NCBI GenBank assembly: GCA_903825065.1
Contig: CAIJZG010000219.1
Coordinates: 1 to 7,922 of the forward strand
From: an uncultured Bacteroidota bacterium
GTDB lineage: Bacteria; Bacteroidota; Bacteroidia; Chitinophagales; Chitinophagaceae
Direction of reading: 5' to 3'
DNA length: 7,922 nt
Shown here piece after piece: positions 1 through 5,834 of the stretch. The notes under the pieces are model-generated. The model had not been told where the DNA came from and searched no databases. It saw only the letters and a list, made by a program, of their open reading frames with translations. Numbering within the stretch: the stretch's first letter is position 1; every line of letters starts with the position of its first letter. A program made the position numbers and the translations under genes.

Positions 1-666
1 CATATTGAAACATTGGTGAATGCTCAAACTAAACTAATTTGGATTTGTTCTCCCAATAACCCAACCGGGAATAGCATTAATAGAGCGGATATCGAAACTG
101 TGATAAATAATTTCAATGGGTTAGTGGTGATTGATGAAGCCTATATCAATTTTGCTCAACAGAAATCTTTTGTGCAGGAATTAACGGAATATCCGAACCT
201 CGTTATTTTGCAAACCTTTAGTAAGGCCTGGGGGCTAGCTGCACTTCGTTTGGGTATGGCATTTGCATCAATAGCTATAATTGAAGTGCTTAATAAGGTG
301 AAGCCCCCTTATAATATTAATCAAGCTACTCAGGAGTTTGCTTTGAAAGCTTTGGAAGATGTTGGTCAGGTAAATGATATGATCAAGTTATTGGTTGATA
401 TGCGCGAAGCCCTAGCTGAAGTTTTTGAATCTATGCCAACTGTTGAAAAAGTGTATCCTTCTGATGCTAACTTTATTCTGGTAAAAATTAAGGATGCTAG
501 AAAGATATATGAGTTTTTACTAACTAAGGGGATCGTACTTCGCGATCGGAGTTCTGTTCAGCTCTGTGAAGATTGTCTTCGCATAACTATTGGCTCTGAA
601 AAAGAGAATACAATTTTAGTAGATGCTATGCAAGATTGGTTCGAACAAGAAACAATAGGAGGATAA
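1..666 (+). CDS. hisC: Histidinol-phosphate aminotransferase, 5'-truncated
   Basis: PLP-dependent class I/II aminotransferase that converts imidazole-acetol phosphate and glutamate to L-histidinol phosphate in cytoplasmic histidine synthesis. The frame is open from base 1, so the gene begins upstream; the 221 codons present are about the last two thirds of a usual ~350-residue HisC. Counting from the first base, visible family signatures are CSPNNPTGN (residues 16-24), DEAYINF (45-51, with the Asp and Tyr that contact the PLP ring) and SKAWGLAALRLG (74-85), whose Lys75 is the expected Schiff-base lysine. Arg194 in CLRITIGS matches the C-terminal substrate-carboxylate/phosphate arginine region. 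The TTG at 13 is only an internal codon, not the start. The downstream hisB supports HisC over other aminotransferases of this fold. Nothing looks broken; the truncation is a window edge. Confidence 0.95.
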   Translation, partial: HIETLVNAQTKLIWICSPNNPTGNSINRADIETVINNFNGLVVIDEAYINFAQQKSFVQELTEYPNLVILQTFSKAWGLAALRLGMAFASIAIIEVLNKVKPPYNINQATQEFALKALEDVGQVNDMIKLLVDMREALAEVFESMPTVEKVYPSDANFILVKIKDARKIYEFLLTKGIVLRDRSSVQLCEDCLRITIGSEKENTILVDAMQDWFEQETIGG

Positions 667-708
667 TTCTGTTATGATTTGTAATTTCAAAACCTAAATC
701 ACCCAAAA

Positions 709-2013
709 ATGAGAAAAATAGTCTCTTTATGTCTTGCATGCATAGTGCTACTTTCCACAACAGTACTTGCAGCTGATTCAACCCATTTGAATAATCAAAT
801 AACCGTAAAGCCAGATGCAGATAATGCTGGACTCAAACTCCTTCCAGGATTTGGAGCTCTAAAAGTAGCGGATAATTTAGGCCGAACCAGGCATTTAGTA
901 GTTAATGCACAAGGCGATATTTACACCAAAATCATGGGGCGAGTTGCTAGTGAAAAGGGGATTGTCAAATTGCACGATAGCAATGGAGATGGGAAAGCCG
1001 ATGTAATAACCAGCTTTGGTAATTATGGAGGAACAGGAATTGCCATTAAGAATGGCTATTTGTATGCATCTTCTGATGAAGAAGTATTTCGATACAAACT
1101 TGATGATAAAGGTGCGGTACTTGATACCAAACAGCCAGAAAAAATTATTACTGGCTTAAAAAAAGGGAATCAGCACGAAACAAAGTCGATTGCATTAGAT
1201 AATGATGGTAATATATATGTAAATATTGGTGCCTATTCTAATTCTTGTCAGATCGAAGATCGTACCAAAGGTTCTTTAGGGAAAATGCCTTGTCCTATCT
1301 TAGATTCAGCTGGAGGTATCTGGCAATTTAAAACTAGTGTGCTCAATCAAACCTATGCTCAAGGCGAGCGCTATGCAACAGGCCTTCGTAATGTGGTTGG
1401 CTTAGATTGGAATAGTCAGTTGAATCAATTATTTGTAATGCAACATGGCCGCGATCAATTGCATGATTTATTTCCAGAATTGTACGATGAGAGAGCAAAT
1501 GCAGAGAAGCCAGCCGAAACCATGTATGCAATAAAAAAGGGAACTAATGCTGGTTGGCCTTATGTTTATTATGATCCAGAATTGAATAAAAAAATGGTTG
1601 CTCCAGAATATGGCGGCGACGCCAAAAAAGAGTCGACTGATCCAGCCTTTAGTAATCCAACCATGGCATTTCCAGCACATTTAGCACCCAACGGCTTATT
1701 ATTTTATACGGGAAATCAATTTCCTGAAAAATATAAGAATGGTGCTTTCATTGCCTTTCATGGTTCATGGAATAGAGCACCTTTGCCTCAGGCAGGCTAT
1801 TTTGTAGTGTTTGTACCATTTGAAAACGGTAAGCCAACCGGTAAATGGGAAGTATTTGCTGATGGATTTTCAGGAATGGAAGTGGTAACTGGAACTCGTG
1901 GAGCTGCCCATCGTCCATGTGGTTTAGCACAAGGTCCCGATGGTTCATTATATGTATCTGATGATGTGAAAGGAACTATTTATCGTATTGTATATAATAA
2001 AGAAACTAAATAA
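709..2013 (+). CDS. Exported PQQ-dependent sugar (sorbosone/glucose) dehydrogenase-like beta-propeller protein
   Basis: Predicted 434-residue secreted member of the glucose/sorbosone dehydrogenase family (soluble PQQ-dependent beta-propeller). Substrate unknown. A typical signal peptide is visible: MRK, a hydrophobic stretch, and a likely signal peptidase I site after VLA (residue 21). Family-like stretches include LPGFGALKVADNLG (45-58), the His156-containing segment before SIALDNDGNIYV (160-171), YATGLRN (222-228, Arg227), GTNAGWPYVY (278-287), HGSWNRAPLP (351-360) and RPCGLAQGPDGSLYVSDD (402-419). By family analogy His156 and Arg227 are candidate active-site residues; this is inferred, not shown. 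DSNGDGKAD (90-98) resembles an acidic calcium-binding loop. Cys180 and Cys195 could form a disulfide in the periplasm. The gene starts 42 nt after hisC, with CACCCAAAA before ATG, and its TAA directly abuts the ATG of the cytochrome gene. The cytochrome is the natural candidate electron acceptor. Its location inside a his operon is odd. Confidence 0.85.
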   Translation: MRKIVSLCLACIVLLSTTVLAADSTHLNNQITVKPDADNAGLKLLPGFGALKVADNLGRTRHLVVNAQGDIYTKIMGRVASEKGIVKLHDSNGDGKADVITSFGNYGGTGIAIKNGYLYASSDEEVFRYKLDDKGAVLDTKQPEKIITGLKKGNQHETKSIALDNDGNIYVNIGAYSNSCQIEDRTKGSLGKMPCPILDSAGGIWQFKTSVLNQTYAQGERYATGLRNVVGLDWNSQLNQLFVMQHGRDQLHDLFPELYDERANAEKPAETMYAIKKGTNAGWPYVYYDPELNKKMVAPEYGGDAKKESTDPAFSNPTMAFPAHLAPNGLLFYTGNQFPEKYKNGAFIAFHGSWNRAPLPQAGYFVVFVPFENGKPTGKWEVFADGFSGMEVVTGTRGAAHRPCGLAQGPDGSLYVSDDVKGTIYRIVYNKETK

Positions 2014-2448
2014 ATGAAGGCAATAAAATACGGGGTAGTTACATTAACAGCTTTCTTTTTGATCAATCATCAACCTATTTCTGCAACTGAGCAGCCCTCG
2101 CCTTCAACTTTGAAAGCATCTATTGGAAGGGGTAAAGAATTATACCTCTTACAATGTCTTGCTTGCCATCAAGTTGATGGAGGTGGTGTTCCTCATTTAA
2201 ATGCGCCACTTGATGGAAGTGCAAATGTGAAGGGCAATAATAAAGCTAGGCTAATCAAGATTGTATTGAATGGCTTAAAGGGAGAGGAAATTGAAGGCGA
2301 AGCTTATGGGAATGTAATGGCACCCCATAAAGATTTAACTGATCAACAAATTGCTGATATATTAACTTATGTCAGAAATAATTGGTCAAACAAAGCATCC
2401 CAGATAACCAGTGCTGAGGTAAAAGCAATTAGGGCAAAAAATAAATAA
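2014..2448 (+). CDS. Exported single-haem c-type cytochrome (class I)
   Basis: A 144-residue small c-type cytochrome, predicted to be exported to the periplasm. The N-terminus (MKAIKYGVVTLTAFFLIN) looks like a signal peptide, with likely cleavage after ISA (residue 24). The haem-attachment motif CLACH lies at 48-52 (Cys48, Cys51, axial His52), preceded by the GRGKELYLLQ helix typical of class I cytochromes. Met102 in YGNVMAPH is the probable sixth ligand, and LTDQQIADILTYVRNNW (108-124) is the conserved C-terminal helix. The last ~20 residues are charged and uninformative. Its ATG touches the stop of the dehydrogenase gene, and hisB starts one base after its own stop. The pairing suggests that it accepts electrons from the upstream dehydrogenase and passes them to a respiratory oxidase; this is inference from context. 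There is no indication of a membrane anchor beyond the signal peptide. Confidence 0.9.
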   Translation: MKAIKYGVVTLTAFFLINHQPISATEQPSPSTLKASIGRGKELYLLQCLACHQVDGGGVPHLNAPLDGSANVKGNNKARLIKIVLNGLKGEEIEGEAYGNVMAPHKDLTDQQIADILTYVRNNWSNKASQITSAEVKAIRAKNK

Positions 2449-2449
2449 C

Positions 2450-3589
2450 ATGAAGCGTGTATTGTTTATAGACAGGGATGGAACCATCATTAATGAAGTT
2501 CCACCCACTTATCAGATTGATGATTTTTCGAAATTGAGCTTTTATTCCAACGTGTTTCAATACTTGGGTCTGATTGCAAAAGAGATGGATTATGAATTGG
2601 TGATGGTAACTAACCAGGACGGATTGGGAACTGATATATATCCAGAAAAAACATTTTGGCCTGTACAGGATTTTATCATGGAAACACTTGCTAATGAAGG
2701 CATTCATTTTAGTTCTGTGCATATTGATAAAAGTTTTCCCTCGGATAATGCACCAACCAGAAAGCCTGCTACCGGCATGCTAACAAAATTTATAGACAAT
2801 CCGGAATATGATTTGGAGAATTCCTATGTAATTGGAGATCGGATTACCGATGTGCAATTGGCAAAAAATCTTGGCTGCAAAGCTATTTGGATAAAAGTAG
2901 ATGCTGCATTAGGTGGAGCTGAGATTGAAGATTCTATTCAGTCTTTGACATCTTCCATTGCATTAGAAACTGTGGATTGGTTAGATATCTATCGTTTTCT
3001 GAAATTGGGATTAAGGCAGGTGATACATGACAGAAATACCAATGAAACCAAGATTCATGTGGAATTAAACCTTGATGGGAATGGGGTTTCGAAAATTGAT
3101 ACAGGGATAGGTTTTTTTGATCATATGCTGGATCAGATTGCAAGACATGGAAAATTGGATCTAACCATTCAAACAAAGGGTGATTTACAGATTGATGAGC
3201 ATCATACCATAGAAGATACGGGTATCGCTCTTGGTGAAGCGTTTGCTTTAGGACTTGCTGATAAAAGAGGTATGGAGCGTTATGGTTTTGCATTGCCTAT
3301 GGATGAAGCATCTGCGCAAGTGTTAATAGATTTTGGTGGCAGAAACTGGTTGGTTTGGGATGCAGAATTTAAGCGTGAAAAAATTGGAGAAATGCCAACT
3401 GAAATGTTTTTCCATTTCTTCAAATCATTTAGCGATGCTGCAAAATGCAATCTAAATATTTCTTGCAAGGGAGATAATGAACATCATAAAATTGAAGTAA
3501 TTTTTAAAGCTTTTGCGAAAGCAATTCGTATGGCAGTAAAAAGAGATCCATTCTCCAATCATCTGCCTTCCACGAAAGGGGTTTTATAG
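2450..3589 (+). CDS. hisB: Bifunctional histidinol-phosphatase / imidazoleglycerol-phosphate dehydratase
   Basis: A 379-residue fusion that catalyses two histidine-pathway steps: dehydration of imidazole-glycerol phosphate (C-terminal half) and dephosphorylation of histidinol phosphate (N-terminal half). The N-terminal HAD phosphatase shows FIDRDGT (6-12, nucleophile Asp8 and acid/base Asp10), VTNQDG (53-58), RKP (104-106) and VIGDRITD (127-134). The dehydratase domain runs from about residue 190: GFFDHMLDQIARHG (221-234), DEHHTIEDTG (249-258), LPMDEA (282-287), HFFKSF (322-327), DNEHHKIE (342-349) and terminal PSTKGVL. The His and Glu clusters match the Mn-binding residues of the family. E. 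coli HisB has 355 residues; the extra length is largely in the linker (about 150-190). The Cys/His zinc loop of E. coli HisB-N is replaced by a Cys-free segment, HIDKSFPSDNAPTRKP (91-106). The gene starts one base after the cytochrome stop, in an A-rich context, and ends 15 nt before the predicted trp promoter. Confidence 0.97.
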   Translation: MKRVLFIDRDGTIINEVPPTYQIDDFSKLSFYSNVFQYLGLIAKEMDYELVMVTNQDGLGTDIYPEKTFWPVQDFIMETLANEGIHFSSVHIDKSFPSDNAPTRKPATGMLTKFIDNPEYDLENSYVIGDRITDVQLAKNLGCKAIWIKVDAALGGAEIEDSIQSLTSSIALETVDWLDIYRFLKLGLRQVIHDRNTNETKIHVELNLDGNGVSKIDTGIGFFDHMLDQIARHGKLDLTIQTKGDLQIDEHHTIEDTGIALGEAFALGLADKRGMERYGFALPMDEASAQVLIDFGGRNWLVWDAEFKREKIGEMPTEMFFHFFKSFSDAAKCNLNISCKGDNEHHKIEVIFKAFAKAIRMAVKRDPFSNHLPSTKGVL

Positions 3590-3604
3590 TTGCTGGAGAA
3601 AATA

Positions 3605-3636
3605 TTTGGAAAAATTTAAAATCTCTCTCATATTTG
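3605..3636 (+). promoter_or_regulatory. Candidate Bacteroidota-type promoter for the trp leader and operon
   Basis: TTTG at 3605-3608 is followed after 20 nt by CATATTTG at 3629-3636. The Bacteroidota primary sigma consensus is a TTTG or TTG box near -33 and TAnnTTTG near -7, about 19-21 nt apart. Here the -33 box is exact and the -7 box matches five of six defined positions (C for the first T). The expected transcription start falls near 3640-3644, at or just before the leader-peptide ATG at 3644. The promoter begins 15 nt after the hisB stop, so trp can be transcribed independently of his. No TrpR-like operator is recognised. Confidence 0.6.
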
Positions 3637-3643
3637 CAATACA

Positions 3644-3703
3644 ATGAACAGAATTACAAATAAATATTGGTGGTGGCATACAAACTCTAAAAGGGGATTG
3701 TAG
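3644..3703 (+). CDS. trpL: Tryptophan operon leader peptide (19 aa, three consecutive Trp codons)
   Basis: A short reading frame, ATG 3644 to TAG 3701-3703, encodes MNRITNKYWWWHTNSKRGL. Three TGG codons in a row (3668-3676), directly after a Tyr codon, are very improbable by chance in this position. They lie upstream of an intrinsic terminator and trpE, which is the hallmark of a ribosome-mediated attenuation leader. The role would be as a sensor: when charged tRNA-Trp is scarce the ribosome stalls on the TGG run, and when Trp is plentiful it reaches the stop codon. The frame has an upstream in-frame stop (TAA 3617-3619) and no alternative ATG, so the start is well defined. There is no Shine-Dalgarno motif, and the predicted transcription start lies only 0-4 nt upstream, which suggests near-leaderless translation. 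The peptide itself probably has no function after synthesis. Confidence 0.85.
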   Translation: MNRITNKYWWWHTNSKRGL

Positions 3704-3743
3704 CGGCATAGCCAATACTATTTTGAAATATTTTCAAAGCCCC
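3665..3743 (+). promoter_or_regulatory. Candidate trp attenuator alternative RNA pairings (1:2 and antiterminator helices)
   Basis: Three pairings can be drawn by eye. (a) UAUUGG at 3665-3670, covering the Tyr and first Trp codons, pairs with CCAAUA at 3712-3717 (6 bp). (b) GGGG 3693-3696 with CCCC 3740-3743, plus UUG 3698-3700 with CAA 3735-3737 across a small internal loop, would sequester the 5' arm of the terminator. (c) UUUGAAA 3722-3728 with UUUCAAA 3732-3738 is a perfect 7-bp AU-rich hairpin overlapping the terminator's first three bases. A ribosome stalled at the Trp codons would leave 3693-3700 free so that (b) can form; a ribosome at the stop codon would cover it, allowing the terminator to form. 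Which helix is the true antiterminator is inference; no energies were calculated. Confidence 0.6.
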
Positions 3744-3770
3744 GACAATTTTGCCGGGGCTTTTTGTTTT
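3736..3770 (+). terminator. Intrinsic terminator (trp attenuator terminator)
   Basis: AAAGCCCCG (3736-3744) and CGGGGCTTT (3755-3763) form a perfect 9-bp stem around a 10-nt loop, followed by the T-rich run TTTTTGTTTT (3761-3770). This is a strong Rho-independent terminator. It sits 33 nt after the leader-peptide stop and 23 nt before trpE, in the direction of trp transcription, so it must be bypassed for trpE to be expressed: an attenuator rather than an operon end. It may also stop transcripts running in from hisB, because no other terminator is visible after the his genes. Confidence 0.9.
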
Positions 3771-3793
3771 GATAAGCTGAGAAAAAAGAAAAC

Positions 3794-5209
3794 ATGAAAA
3801 AAATTGTAGTAGAAACAAGTTGTAAAAGGATGTTGGCCGATGTATTTACTCCTGTAGGTATTTATCTCCGTTTGCGGGATCGATTCCGTGATACCGTTTT
3901 ATTGGAAAGTACCGATCACCATGTGGCAGAAAACAGTTATTCGTTTATTGGTATTAATGCTATTGCTGGTATTGAAGTGAGTTCGGTGAACAGTATGGAA
4001 TTTAAATTTCCTAATCAGAAACCAGAACGAGCACCATTAAAAAATCCCGCTGATGCTCCTCAGAAACTCTGGAATTTCATGCAAAATTTTGAGATAAAGC
4101 CTTCCACTCAAAAAGAAGCCGCATTTGCGCAAGGACTTTATGGTTATAGTAGTTTTGATGCGGTACAGTTTTTTGATACGATTCGTTTTTCTGCTGAAAA
4201 ACAAACAATTCCTAATATTCCGTTGATGCGTTATCGCTTGTATCAATACGTAATTGCATTTAATCATTTTAAAGATGAACTCTATATCTGTGAAAATAAA
4301 ATTGCAGGAATAGAAAGTGAGTTGCCCATGCTTGAATCAATTATTAAAAGCAAAGATGTTCCTGTTTATCCTTTCAGAATGAAAGGTAGGGAATTGAGTA
4401 ATATGACCGATGAAGACTATCGATCCATGGTGAAAAAAGGAATTCAGAGTTGTATGCGTGGAGATGTGTTTCAGATTGTTTTAAGCAGAAGATTTGAACA
4501 AAATTTTATGGGAGACGAATTTAATGTGTATCGGGCTTTGAGAAGTGTAAATCCTTCCCCTTATTTATTTTTTTTCGATTATGGTGATTATAAACTGATG
4601 GGTTCTTCCCCAGACGCGCAATTAATTATTCAAAATGGGTTAGCTGTGGTGCATCCTATTGCAGGAACTTTTAAAAGAAGTGGGGATGATGCTACCGATA
4701 AAGCAATGGCAGAAAAACTTTTAAATGATCCCAAAGAAAATGCAGAACATGTAATGCTGGTTGATCTTGCTAGAAATGATTTGAGTAGGTCTTGTGATGA
4801 AGTTACTGTTAGGCAATATCGTCAGGTGCATTATTACAGTCACGTAATTCATTTAGTGAGTGAAGTAACCGGTAAGGTGAGAGTAAATCAAAATCCTTTT
4901 GAATTATTAGCAAAGACTTTTCCTGCCGGTACATTGAGTGGGGCACCTAAATTTAAAGCCATGGAATTAATTGATCAATATGAACCAACACCAAGGGGTT
5001 ACTATGGTGGGGGCATTGGATTCATGGGTTTTGATGGAAGTTGTAATCATGCTATAATGATTCGAACTTTTATGAGTAGGAATAATACACTTACTTATCA
5101 AGCAGGTGCAGGAGTAGTTGCCGCAAGTATTCCTGAAAATGAATTGCAGGAAGTAAATAACAAATTGAATGCTTTGAAAAAAGCCATCAGCATTGCGGAA
5201 GAAATTTAA
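3794..5209 (+). CDS. trpE: Anthranilate synthase component I
   Basis: Large subunit of anthranilate synthase: chorismate plus ammonia (delivered by TrpG) gives anthranilate and pyruvate, the committed step of tryptophan synthesis in the cytoplasm. At 471 residues it has normal length. The N-terminal regulatory region carries LLES (36-39) and NSYSFIG (47-53), the tryptophan-binding feedback motif. The chorismate-binding domain shows GDVFQIVLSRRF (223-234), NPSPYLFF (253-260), HPIAGTFKRSG (287-297), NAEHVMLVDLARNDLSR (316-332), HVIHLVSEVTG (350-360, likely catalytic His353), TFPAGTLSGAPKFKAMELID (375-394), RGYYGGGIGFMG (401-412) and QAGAGVVAASIPENELQE (436-453). Some positions differ from the common consensus (GSSPD for GSSPE, CNHAIMIRT with Asn for Asp, VAAS for VADS), probably lineage variants. 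The trpG neighbour and Trp leader favour TrpE over PabB or an isochorismate synthase. The start has an A-rich upstream context and follows the attenuator. Confidence 0.97.
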   Translation: MKKIVVETSCKRMLADVFTPVGIYLRLRDRFRDTVLLESTDHHVAENSYSFIGINAIAGIEVSSVNSMEFKFPNQKPERAPLKNPADAPQKLWNFMQNFEIKPSTQKEAAFAQGLYGYSSFDAVQFFDTIRFSAEKQTIPNIPLMRYRLYQYVIAFNHFKDELYICENKIAGIESELPMLESIIKSKDVPVYPFRMKGRELSNMTDEDYRSMVKKGIQSCMRGDVFQIVLSRRFEQNFMGDEFNVYRALRSVNPSPYLFFFDYGDYKLMGSSPDAQLIIQNGLAVVHPIAGTFKRSGDDATDKAMAEKLLNDPKENAEHVMLVDLARNDLSRSCDEVTVRQYRQVHYYSHVIHLVSEVTGKVRVNQNPFELLAKTFPAGTLSGAPKFKAMELIDQYEPTPRGYYGGGIGFMGFDGSCNHAIMIRTFMSRNNTLTYQAGAGVVAASIPENELQEVNNKLNALKKAISIAEEI

Positions 5210-5239
5210 TCAATCAATCAGTAGTACTAACATTAGCAT

Positions 5240-5830
5240 ATGAAGATTTTAGTTTTTGATAATTACGATTCGTTCACTTACAACCTAGTTCATATGGTTG
5301 AAAAAATTACGAAACAGAAAGTAGATGTTTTTCGTAATGATGAACTTCCATTAGAAAAAGTGAAGGATTACAATAAGATTATTTTATCACCTGGTCCTGG
5401 TATTCCTTCTGAGGCTGGATTGCTATTACCTTTAATTAAAGAATATGCACCCAGCAAATCTATACTGGGCGTATGTTTGGGACATCAGGCAATTGGAGAA
5501 GCTTTTGGAGGAACGCTAACAAATTTATCAGCACCCTTTCATGGGATTGCAACCCCCATTCAATTAGTGACTAATCGAAATGAGTTAAACACGAATGTGA
5601 ATTTTTTGTTTGAAGGAATGCCTACTGAGTTCATTGTGGGAAGATATCATAGTTGGGTGGTGAGTGATCAGAGTTTTCCAACTGATTTAAATATTACCGC
5701 TACTGAAGCGAATGGATTGATCATGGCATTGGAGCATAAAAAATATGATGTGCAAGGGGTGCAATTTCATCCCGAAAGTGTGTTAACACCAATTGGTGAA
5801 ACCATTTTAAAAAACTGGTTAAAAAGATAG
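5240..5830 (+). CDS. trpG: Anthranilate synthase component II (glutamine amidotransferase)
   Basis: Class I glutamine amidotransferase subunit, 196 residues and complete. It hydrolyses glutamine and channels ammonia to TrpE. Signatures are FDNYDSFTYNLVH (6-18), LSPGPGIPSEAG (49-60, oxyanion region), LGVCLGHQAIGEAFGG (76-91) with nucleophile Cys79, GRYHSWVV (134-141) and VQGVQFHPESVLT (171-183) supplying His177 and Glu179 of the catalytic triad. It is a stand-alone subunit and is not fused to TrpD or TrpE. It begins 30 nt after trpE and ends 4 nt before trpD, so it is very likely co-transcribed. In many bacteria the same subunit also serves PabB for folate; whether that applies here cannot be judged from this window. 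Confidence 0.97.
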   Translation: MKILVFDNYDSFTYNLVHMVEKITKQKVDVFRNDELPLEKVKDYNKIILSPGPGIPSEAGLLLPLIKEYAPSKSILGVCLGHQAIGEAFGGTLTNLSAPFHGIATPIQLVTNRNELNTNVNFLFEGMPTEFIVGRYHSWVVSDQSFPTDLNITATEANGLIMALEHKKYDVQGVQFHPESVLTPIGETILKNWLKR

Positions 5831-5834
5831 GTAT

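Noticed and set aside
673..681. TATGATTTG before the dehydrogenase gene as a possible -7 promoter box
   Set aside because: The spacing between TA and TTTG is three instead of two, and no TTTG or TTG lies about 19-21 nt upstream, so an internal promoter is not supported.
709..745. Cys8 and Cys11 in the dehydrogenase signal peptide as a lipoprotein site
   Set aside because: No proper lipobox precedes either Cys and they fall too early in the hydrophobic region; signal peptidase I cleavage after VLA fits better.
1343..1948. Minus-strand open frames within the dehydrogenase gene
   Set aside because: Composition is unlike protein, there are no motifs, and they overlap a well-supported + strand gene; they are shadows.
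2429..3468. Minus-strand open frames opposite hisB
   Set aside because: They lie entirely over conserved hisB codons and show no recognisable domain.
3675..3710. Direct repeat GGCATA at 3675-3680 and 3705-3710 in the leader
   Set aside because: Six bases is compatible with chance; it may reflect alternative pairing with GCC 3711-3713, but it is too weak to call separately.
5208..5229. AATC repeated three times across the trpE stop and the palindrome TAGTACTA in the trpE-trpG gap
   Set aside because: The repeat is too short to suggest slippage control, and an 8-bp palindrome in AT-rich DNA is not evidence of an operator.
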